Shown: one piece after another, positions 21,704 to 34,808 of the stretch
Layout: each line of letters starts with the position of its first letter
Numbering within the stretch: the first letter of the stretch is position 1
Assembly (NCBI GenBank): GCA_004369085.1
Contig: ML210378.1
Span: 8,489-43,296 of the forward strand
Length of the DNA: 34,808 nucleotides
From: Coprinopsis marcescibilis
Taxonomy: Eukaryota > Basidiomycota > Agaricomycetes > Agaricales > Psathyrellaceae
Direction: 5' to 3'
Notes under the pieces: generated by a model
Database searches by the model: none
The model's input: the letters and a program-made list of their open reading frames with translations, nothing else
What the model was told of the DNA's origin: nothing
Translations under genes and position numbers: made by a program

Positions 21704-23608
21704 TTATTGATATTTATCTTTATAAATCCAGGCCAGTCCCACATCGCTCTGTCCTTGCTTAACAGCAGCTCTGTACCACTTGGCTGCTTGTCGCTTATCT
21801 TGTTTGCAACCTTTGCCGTTAGTGAGGCAAAAGGCCAAATCCACCTGTGCATCGGCGTCACCCAGCTCTGCCGCCATGGTATAGTAGCTCTGAAAACTCC
21901 AATTAGTAGACCGATAATCCTGAACGAATGTCTGCGAACGTACAACTGCCATCTTTTTATCCTTTGGTACACCCCATCCCTGAAAAAAGCACTGTCCCAC
22001 TTCATAAATAGCTAGCACAAGCTCCGACTGGGGGACAAATCAGGTTAGAGTCTCAATGTCAGAGAAGCGACATACCTGAACAGCACTGGCGTTCTTAATC
22101 CCATGCGTCCTCGTCGCCTCCAAATCATCCACGGCCGACTCGGCCGCCTTTTGCAACCACTTGAATGCCATCTTCTCATTCTTCTCGCACCCCCATCCAT
22201 GCCGCAACGTCAACCCCCACATCAGCATCCCGACACCACATCCACCTCCTTCCTTCGCGCTCCTTTCGAAGCAAGCAGCCGACTCCTTCAACCGATCATG
22301 TTCATGGTGTTCAATGCCCAGCAATAGGTATTTACGCGCCACGCTCTCCCCTTCTGAACCTGTCGAAACCGCGTTTCGTGGATCCAACGACGTCTGCAGG
22401 GCGAGGGTCGATCTAGAAAAATTGGACGAAGGTTTAGGAGATGAAGCATTCAATCTCGCATCTATCGAATTGCCAAAGCCACTGCCAGTCGGGGAAGGGG
22501 CCGCATTTTCATACGGGTAATAGGAATAGTTTGAGTACAAACTGCTGGCGGCTGAAACCGCTCGGTCGCGCATAGAGTTGGAGCCCAGTCCTTGCGGACT
22601 GAGACTCTGTTCGGAGCGGTTCATGGAAAATGTGGAGTTTGTGGTTGAGGTTGTAGAAGGGGGCGTTGGGAGTTGTGACTGAGGTGTGGTGTGTTGGAAA
22701 GGAGGTGAGTAGGCTTGCGGATCCCAGTCCGTCTGCGCATCTCGAGGCGATGAGGGAGCCGTCGGACCCGTATCGGCGGCATACTGGTTTCGTAGCGGCG
22801 AAGGGGACGGATCCTTCTTTGGTGCTGTTGAGGAGGATTGCCCCTTGCGTCGCCCAGCATTGCGCAGCAGAACCTGCCGCTTTTGCTCCTCCAGGTTGTC
22901 GACGGGTGGCGGCCTTGCACTGATATGCGGACGCGAATAATTAACCGAGGAAGGGTGTACAACCCGGGCTCGACCAGTCAGAGGTGTGGGCTCCGCAGGC
23001 TCACCACCGTCCGGCGAAGATACAACGACAGCGGGTATGGCCAGGGTAGGAGAAGGGGGTACATTATTGTCAGCCCATGCTTGATTACGATCCATCCGCA
23101 TGTCATGGTTTGTCTCGATAGTAAATCTTCTTGGGTCTGATTGCGACACGGCTTCGTTCGAATGCCATGAATCCCGGACTGCACCAGTCATATCATCCGT
23201 GTAGATGCTCTCTTCGTATGCGCTATGCTCGTACGCATCGTCACCATAGTAATATTCCAATTCGGATTCGGGGTAGGCAGTCGAGCTGTACGACTGTACT
23301 CTCGATCCATGGCTGCTGGATTCCAGCAAGGAGTTGCCTCCGAATGACGACGCGGATGCCACCGAATCTCGTCCAAAGTGGCCGTGAAGAAGTGGTGACG
23401 GTAACGGTTGGGTGAATTGGCCCCGAAATACAGCTTCTTGGTAAGGTTCCTCTTCATCTTCTTCGGTAAGGGTAATAGTCGGTGGTGTTGCAGAGCCAGT
23501 CTGCTGCAGGCGCGATGGAATCTGTTTTTTGAGTCGTTTCGAAGAGGTACGCCTGACCAAAGTGGCCAGAGGTGATTCTTGATAACGTTGGGATAAGGCC
23601 CGTTCCAT
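21704..23608 (-). CDS. SEL1-repeat protein with a long disordered N-terminus
   Basis: Exons 23608-22076, 22027-21944 and 21889-21704 give 600 residues from the first ATG (MERALSQRYQESP). About 410 residues are Ser/Pro/Thr-rich and probably disordered, with an acidic Tyr-rich patch (ESELEYYYGDDAYEHSAY). The C-terminal 180 residues hold four SEL1-type helical repeats: ARKYLLLGIEHHEHDRLKES, VGMLMWGLTLRHGWGCEKN, LAIYEVGQCFFQGWGVPKD and DAQVDLAFCLTNGKGCKQD. This layout resembles fungal Nif1/Dsf2-like cell-cycle or signalling adaptors, which is a loose comparison; SEL1 repeats generally serve as protein-binding scaffolds. An intron divides the repeats at each of two points. The frame is open for seven codons upstream without an ATG. 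Confidence 0.8.
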
Positions 23609-23843
23609 GAAGGCAGCAGCTATCCGCAAGGCAGACGGCAGAAGGTGGACGGAAGGACAGGTTCTCTGGACAACATAATTCTACACAAGTGTCATCCCGA
23701 GCCAGTAACAACCTCGCGCCGATCGAATACTAGGCGGCAGTCTCGGGAATCACTTCTTGATCGCTATGGAAACCAAGATTTCTTTAACATTTGCGTAAAT
23801 TATAGTTATACAGCGCAGTACAATGCAGTCTAATCTACTCTCT

Positions 23844-28785
<4,942 letters not shown>

Positions 28786-30639
28786 GGAGTTTGGTATAGA
28801 GGTCGGTGTCCAGATCCAAGTTCAGACGCCCAGCACAACCCCTCATTGCATTACGTTATGTAATCACGCACAGCCACCTCCATCCGACCTGCCACCATTG
28901 GCTAGGACGATTCTGTCCTCGACGCCAGGAAGCACGAACTCTCCAACCACAATCTCCATTTATTTATTTTTGTGCTGACCCTAATCCTCAGGTAGAACTC
29001 TGGTCTTTCTCCGGTCGTGTACAGAAGCAATACTTCTCGGTCCGAACTCAAAGACCTGCTGGTATCCAGGTCTACTATCCTCGTGGCCTTTGCAGACCTC
29101 CCGACTCTCCGTACAAGTCCCAGAGTCATGATCAACGCCCAGCTACTGCAATACACTTGGCCTAGTCTTTCCGAAGCCTGAAGCCTCTTTGGAGATGCTC
29201 ATACACCCATGCGGTCTCTGCACTTTCCCGAGGAACGAAGGTCGGGTGTTCGTATGCTCGAGCAACAGCCCATCGCGTCCAACGCTTCTCAGGATCCCAC
29301 AAGGAGCGACCTACACGATGTACTCGACGCTTGGCCGAACATTCCACATCATCAACAAAAAATCACATTGATGACCTCCTGACCTTCTATATCCCTCTAT
29401 GCCCTTGCCCTAGTCCAACATCAACGTTCAGCTCCATGGCGAAACACTCTAGTCGTCCCGACGCCACTCACGTCGCTGACCTTACCGACCCCGACCGGAC
29501 ACACATGCAAACTATTTCCAACCGACCTTCGGTATCATTCCCTCCGCGCGAATCCAACCAAAAATCAACCCTAAACCGCCATCGATACCGCTTACACGCC
29601 CTAAACCAGCGCTGGTACCTGATCAACTCTGATCCTGACCTTGACCAACCGAAACTCAGCCGTTCGTTACTAGTGGCTTTGCTTGGAAGGCTTCCGACCA
29701 AGACCAGCTTCCTTGATCTCTGTCGTCATCTTGCCCCTGTTGTTGTCTCTGACTACGGTTCCCTCAATTCTTCTGTCGACCCGCCACCCGCGTATCGCAC
29801 CACAAACGCACAGTGGTGCCCTCTCCACCCATACCCATCTCAATATTCTCCAGCACCACCTGTGATGCGACTCAAACTGAACTTGACCAATCACCTTCTC
29901 CGAAATACGCACCGAATTCTCCGACCCTGCTCCGGAGCACCAAGCGCGCCATTTCTCACCCGTTCCAATCTCACTTTCCCAACAACACTGCTCTCGGTTG
30001 CACCCGAACTCGACTGTCAACAGCAATGTACTGTGCCCGGTCGCACCAAGCCACCGACCGCACCACCACCACCTTCTTACGCTTCCTTTCTTACACAACA
30101 AGGGTTTTCTTCCCTTGTGTCAACGCGCATGCGAAATCAAATCAAATGTCTCGCACCAGGGACTTTTTAAACCGCTACCAATCTCACCACCGAGTCTCTC
30201 GCCGACTTCACTCCGACAACCGGTAGCAGACCATTGGTGGCCTCTCGCTCGTTGCCGAAAGTGATTTAACATTGGATAAACAACCCGCAGCGCGCTCTCA
30301 TTAGTCTCTGTAGCACCTACAACTATATTTCTCCAAGATTTCTCCACATCCGGGAGCAACGTCCCAGTCGGCCAATTAAACAAGCTTTCTCTCTCTTCGG
30401 TACCAGTCAAGTCTACTCGGACACTAAACAACGTGGGACGCCTTGAACCGAAAAAGCCCTCACAAGCCCACATTTCCAACCTTTGAGAAATCAAGAAGCC
30501 TCTCCCCCAACCGGCACGGATAAACGCCCCACACCTGCCTTGATCACCGACTCACAGAAACCACTCAAGATCCGTCAATCAAAGCCGCGGTAGACGACCA
30601 TCTAATATTAAAGCAAAGCAAAGCGGGGAATATACCAAT
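28786..30639. other. 1.85-kb C-rich interval between PRP16 and mL38
   Basis: It contains the promoter of PRP16 on its left side. C greatly outnumbers G on the plus strand over almost its whole length. I see no tRNA, transposon or known protein similarity, only the reading frame listed next. Confidence 0.5.
29331..30170 (+). CDS. Possible hypothetical protein, 279 codons
   Basis: The open frame covers half of the C-rich interval. It is rich in Pro, Ser, Thr, Leu and Arg (for example PPTAPPPPSYASFLTQQG), with no domain, signal peptide or membrane span. Other plus-strand frames are open in part of it too (29813-30226), as expected when a C-rich strand lacks stop codons by composition. No introns of the local kind are needed. 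It may be a lineage-specific gene, an untranslated RNA or chance. Confidence 0.25.
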   Translation: MAEHSTSSTKNHIDDLLTFYIPLCPCPSPTSTFSSMAKHSSRPDATHVADLTDPDRTHMQTISNRPSVSFPPRESNQKSTLNRHRYRLHALNQRWYLINSDPDLDQPKLSRSLLVALLGRLPTKTSFLDLCRHLAPVVVSDYGSLNSSVDPPPAYRTTNAQWCPLHPYPSQYSPAPPVMRLKLNLTNHLLRNTHRILRPCSGAPSAPFLTRSNLTFPTTLLSVAPELDCQQQCTVPGRTKPPTAPPPPSYASFLTQQGFSSLVSTRMRNQIKCLAPGTF

Positions 30640-32260
30640 CTATGAATCATACTTTTTCCTGTACTTGATGACCTCCACATACGGGTCAGGCTTGGGCAGC
30701 CGTCCATACCGAGGCTCCTCTTGTTCTACAACACATCATCAACTTCCATTGAGAGCTCCCAAAAGACAATCACACGTACTGAGAATATCGGAATAAATCT
30801 TGGACACGCTCTCGTCCCAGATTTGGCGGAAGAGGTGGAACCCACCTCCTCGCTTACCACTCAAGCCCCACTCCTTGCAAAAGGCACGAACATTGAATCC
30901 GAAACGCTGCGCATCGGGAATGACAGGTATGTCAAGGTGTTGTGATGTGGGGACGCCAGGTGTGGCTCGTGCTTCCGTATTACGGTTGTAATGGAAAACA
31001 TGACCGTCCACCGGCGGTTGGGGCAGAAGGAGCACGGTGTATCGGTGGTACGGCGTCCCTTGCTGTGGATGGGGCGGAATGTACCTCGTGTGGTTGTTGA
31101 TTTCGAGGATCTGGGAAGTTTGGGTTGCGGAGAGAGGAATGTTGGGTCTGGATAAGAATGTGAAAAAGTTCCACTATGATTCATAGCATTCCACTTACTG
31201 CAACCAATGAAGGTAGGTGCCGTAGGAGGCTTTCGACTCGTCGGGGACATCTACGCATTACGTCAGAAGACTGCCAATGGTAAACCGTCTGCCGGGCTTA
31301 CCAGGGTCCACAAGCATCAGAGTATACAGCCGAGTATCGGTATGGAATACATTCGCATACAGACGAGGAGGTGCAATAGTCTACCAAAACGAGATTAGCA
31401 TTTTTTTTTTTGAAAGAGGTTATAGACATTACCTGGTCGGGTACCAGATATGCACCAGGTTCGACGACCTTGACCTTTTGGACGTGGGTCGGCAGAACGC
31501 TCGCAGCCAAGCGCAAGTCAATAGAAGGCCGCAACTCTGGCAGCAAGTCGGGAACGACTTTCATTTGATAGATACGTTCCATCTACGAAATTCCGGTCAG
31601 CTTGATCCAACGGACTTGTCGGGCTGTAAATACCAGCAAGTCTAAATCCCCATCCTTTCTCCATTTTTGCTCAACGAGATGTCTGTGTGATGGAATCTCC
31701 ATCCTCGCTATACAGCCAGTTAGCCTGGCTCAGGAAAATAGAAAAAGGGACTGACCCATAGCGTTCGCGACCTTCCACCTCACTTCTGGTAAATTGATTT
31801 CGCTCTGGACCTCGAGGACGTGCAACTTTTCCCGCAACCGTTCCAACTCCTCGTCCAGCTCTCTAACATGCTCAGCACTGGCCTGCACGTTCTTCGACTC
31901 TTGGTAGCGAGCCTCCTTGCCCTCGATCTCCTTCTTCAGGTCCTCCACCTCGACCTTCAAACCTTCATTGTCCTTGGCCAACAGTTTGAGCGCCAAATCA
32001 TAGGCAGGGACCACGTTGGGTGCCAACGGTCGATTCCACTCTCTCGGATTCTCCAGCGAGATATTGGGCCTCTTGGTGGCAATCTTGTACTTTCGTCGCT
32101 TCCTTCTCTCGGCGGGAGTGAGTTCCTCCGCTTCCTCCGATGCGTTGGCAGGTGGTAGTAGACCTTCGCTGGCACTAGGGGGAACAGCGCTCAGCGAGGC
32201 TTTGCCCCTGCTCAGCAGAGGCCGCAGATTCCTGATTATGGACCGCTGGACGACGAACAT
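30640..32260 (-). CDS. MRPL38: Mitochondrial large-subunit ribosomal protein mL38 (yeast MRPL35)
   Basis: Seven exons (32260-31756, 31707-31634, 31582-31433, 31380-31302, 31250-31199, 31147-30780, 30725-30640) sum to 1314 nt (437 residues). The basic start (MFVVQRSIIRNLRPLLSRGK) fits a mitochondrial targeting peptide. A predicted coiled coil follows (ELDEELERLREKLHVLEVQ). The rest is the PEBP-like fold of mL38: LYTLMLVDPDVPDESK, YGTYLHWLQPNIPLS, then TPYHRYTVLLLPQP, and a basic tail ending VEVIKYRKKYDS. In the ribosome this protein lies at the central protuberance. The intron between YLHWLQ and PNIPL was placed from the exact family pattern. The ATG at 32260 is preferred, as no ATG lies upstream in frame. 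Confidence 0.92.
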
Positions 32261-32677
32261 GACAAAGGTTGACAAGGCTCGGAATGCTTGCTGCTAACCA
32301 GAATTTTTTGGACGCGAACCGTGACGTGAGGATTTGTCCTTGTTTGCATCGCACACTTTTGGTAAATTCGGCATTAGGAATCTATTTGCACATCTACTAC
32401 ACAGATGGTGGTACGAAGCTAATGGCATACAAGGATGTAAACAACAGGGCATATCCTGTAAAGAGGTCGGGTACAACAAGGTGGCGCGTGGTCAAGAAGA
32501 GGCGGGTATGAGAGAGACATAATGCGTGAGGCAATAAGGATACAGTGAGGGAGAAACCAATATACAGCAATAAGAATAATGCACAGAAAGCCAGTGGGAA
32601 AGCAATGAGAGGTCGTGAAACAAGAATTAATGTTCTAGGTCGTGAGACGGGGTACTTTTTTGGAGACAAGAGAGCGG
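32261..32677. other. Intergenic stretch, mL38 promoter side
   Basis: It lies between the start of mL38 and the stop of the FYVE gene, both on the minus strand. It is purine-rich on the plus strand in its right half. I see no further gene in it. Confidence 0.4.
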
Positions 32678-33906
32678 TCAAAAGGTGGAGAGAGCATAAG
32701 GACTGCAAGATATTTGAAGACGGGGAGGATTGGGTTTGTGACGGCTGTTGAAACGATAGCGGAATTCACCATCGGTTACGATGGGATTCGAAGAGCGTTC
32801 TCGCTCCTCGCGCTCTTCGCGTTCCATCTCGATCTCGTAGGCAGCCTTTGCACCTGGGACAGGTAGGCGGTAGCCGTCGAGAACGGGGCTCTGCTTTGGT
32901 TCCCAGCGTCCACCGCCGGTTGCCTTGCAGAGCACGCTGGAACGCTTGAGGGGGTACGCGTCGAGCTCGCCATAGGACTTTTCGAGACTGGGCGGCAAAG
33001 GAAGATGACCGGTTCTGAGAATACCAGTGCGGTGCTGGCCACCAGGCGAGGTGCACTGGGAAGAAGAGTCGGTGCTGATAGAAGAGACACTGCGAAGAGA
33101 TCTTCGCCGACGGCGAGAGACAGCAGGAGCATCGAGATGGTTGGGAGATGATGAGCAGCTGGAGAGAGAAGTTTCGCTGCCGTTTCGAAGAAGATTGAGA
33201 GGGATCTTTAGCATAGAGACAGGATGCGAGTGGGTGCGTTTCATTGACGGTCGTGAATGCGGGCGAACACCGTGAACCTGATCCCAGCAGTCGTCACAGA
33301 CACGGGCGTCGAGAACGGGAGATTCTGGCGAGTCGAAAGCAGATATAGGAACGTTTCTTGGAGGATGAACAAACTCGAGGTTTGCGGAATCGAGAAGAGA
33401 AGTAGTGCGAGAAGTGCAGGCGGCGCAAAAGATGCCACCGCATTTGCGACAATGCTAATGAGACGGTCAGATCGTGCAGAACAGCAGTAAATCAATAAAA
33501 CTTACGTGTCTGCGTTCAAAGAGACCAAAAGGTACTCGGCAATAGACGTTGTCGCATACTGTTGCCAGGCTATCAGGCTAAAATAGCTATTGAGATGGGC
33601 AGGCGGGCGGGAGAGATTGATGTTACGTACCTTCCAGAGATGCTTGGGGAGCAGGACGGCGAGATGCTCGTTTGGGCGTTCTGGAACGGTGGCGAGATCG
33701 GCGTGGAGGTCATAAAGACTGGAGGAGGAGGAGGAGATGCCACTGTGGGTGAGCGACGGGGAGGACATGGGCGACACTGGACGCGACGTGTGAGACTGGG
33801 GCGTCGGTGGGCGGGACAGCGGGGACATACCTGAGCGGGATGTGTCGGGGAGTGCTGGAGAACGGGGGGCGGCAACGGCAGCGAGGGCAACAGCGAGGGC
33901 AGACAT
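32678..33906 (-). CDS. FYVE zinc-finger protein
   Basis: Exons 33906-33631, 33577-33506 and 33454-32678 give 374 residues. The FYVE domain covers about residues 88-185: LWKPDSLATVCDNVYC, the signature RRHHCRKCG split by an intron, GIFCAACTSR, and ARVCDDCWDQV. FYVE fingers bind phosphatidylinositol 3-phosphate on endosomes and vacuoles through the RRHHCR motif, so membrane traffic is the likely field. The first cysteine pair is spaced by four residues instead of the usual two, and about 36 residues including a VHPPRNVPI stretch separate the last two pairs. Both ends are Ser/Pro-rich and lack other domains, apart from a Glu/Arg-rich MEREEREERE run near the C-terminus. The ortholog is not clear. 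Confidence 0.85.
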
Positions 33907-34282
33907 GTCTGTGGAATTGGGTGGGTCAGATTTAGCTGCGCTGTCTGTGGTTTATAGTCCCAACCATACGCCCCATTTGGCGCAGAGATCAGCTGTTGCC
34001 CAATGTGGCATCCGTCCAGATCCAGATCGGCGAGATCGATCGTGGATTCGTCGGAAGAACTGCCGGCCTCTCCGCCGCCGCGCCGCCGCAATTCCCACCA
34101 GCCTCATCTCTGAGCAGATGCTCTGCTGCCTTTTAATTTTTCCACAGCAGCTGGAGAGTAGACACAGGCAGAACCGTTGTAATCGCGAATTCCCATCACC
34201 GGTCCGACCATATTATCGATGGCAGATAATCGCTTTACGTGAATTGTATTGTCACAAGACTTGCAATAGTTGAACCTCACAC
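33907..34282. other. Upstream region of the FYVE gene
   Basis: CpG-rich sequence before the FYVE start, probably its promoter. No gene is supported here. Confidence 0.4.
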
Positions 34283-34808
34283 CGGTACTATCGCTCCCGT
34301 AGTGTTTATAAAAATTTCAATGGTGCACGTTTTTGAGTATGTTCCGGGGCATAGAATCTTACCGGGAGTTCAGGGTAGGTGAGAAATTGTCCAATCTCGA
34401 GTTCTACCTCGTTATTTTGGTGATAAATAGGTATGGACTACGAACGGATGAATTCCGGTGTCTCGAGGTCGAAATCCCATAGTCTTTATAACCTTGTCAC
34501 GCCCTGTCACACTCTGCCGACCTCAACTCCGCTCGGCTCTGTCACGCAGATTTCGCGTCGAATGTGTCCGTCGCGTCGGTCGCCTGTCGCGCGTCAATGC
34601 ATCACTCACTGCCAGGCTGGCAGTGTTAAGGCATTTTGGGCGGAGCTTGAATATGTCACGCTTGGAGGTCTCACAACGACCCTCTTCATTGTAAAGCAGC
34701 TTACCCACTTCTGGTTCTAAGATCTCTTGAAATTATTCTACAAAGCTACTCTATATATCTTCTAGTAGTGCTTAAAAAAAATTGGATGTGAACGCCCTGT
34801 AGTATGAC
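34283..34808 (+). repeat. Dispersed repeat, CpG-rich copy with empty MITE site
   Basis: Same family and orientation as 17666-18690 and continuing beyond the window. It keeps CpG where the other copy has TpG or CpA (for example TCACGCCCTGTC against ACATGCCCTGTC), and has a plain TA at 34340-34341 where the other has the 424-bp MITE. It is therefore the younger or less methylated copy. Confidence 0.75.

Noticed and set aside
22040..23629. Plus-strand frames opposite the SEL1-repeat gene
   Set aside because: They mirror the low-complexity Ser/Pro-rich coding strand and have no domains.

Overview
The window looks like nuclear DNA of an Agaricomycete-type basidiomycete fungus. Protein-coding genes are packed and rich in 45-60 nt GT-AG introns. 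The mobile elements include a gene carrying the CxC5 cysteine cluster of KDZ transposons, a LINE with gag-like ORF1, a Ty1/copia element with a half-tRNA-iMet primer site, a Tnp2-type CACTA transposase and Tc1/mariner elements. I cannot name the species.

Layout. From 1 to about 18.7 kb is a graveyard of nested transposons. On the minus strand a copia element runs from an LTR at about 7142 down to its integrase near 2.4 kb. A 5'-truncated LINE (2409-4800, plus strand) sits in that integrase, with a poly-A tail and a 16-bp target duplication. A second LINE (about 160-2260, minus strand) lies beside it and is cut at its left end by another transposon terminus. A decayed Tnp2 gene (7822-9560) follows, then a short repeat-built element (9663-9918), a Tc1 transposase fragment, a KDZ-type CxC5 gene, an unrecognised three-exon gene and a block of subterminal repeats (13.39-13.65 kb). 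Next is a complete Tc1-like element with 220-bp inverted ends (13874-17212), itself split by a TA-flanked DDE element (15192-16904). Last comes a dispersed repeat carrying a 424-bp MITE; the matching repeat at the right edge of the window preserves the empty site.

From 19.0 to 33.9 kb is a housekeeping block: an NAA38-like Lsm gene and DPM1 (divergent), an F-box gene, a SEL1-repeat gene, the spliceosomal helicase PRP16, the mitochondrial ribosomal protein mL38 and a FYVE-finger gene. Five of these splice models (DPM1, F-box, SEL1, PRP16, mL38) were joined by hand at every intron and stay in frame to a stop, and the FYVE model does too, so these genes look intact.

The two halves also differ in base usage. 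The transposon half is poor in CpG, and several of its broken codons look like CpG to TpG or CpA changes, as expected where cytosine methylation has silenced repeats. The gene half is rich in CpG. The 1.85 kb between PRP16 and mL38 has a strong C-over-G bias on the plus strand and one 279-codon reading frame of unknown meaning.
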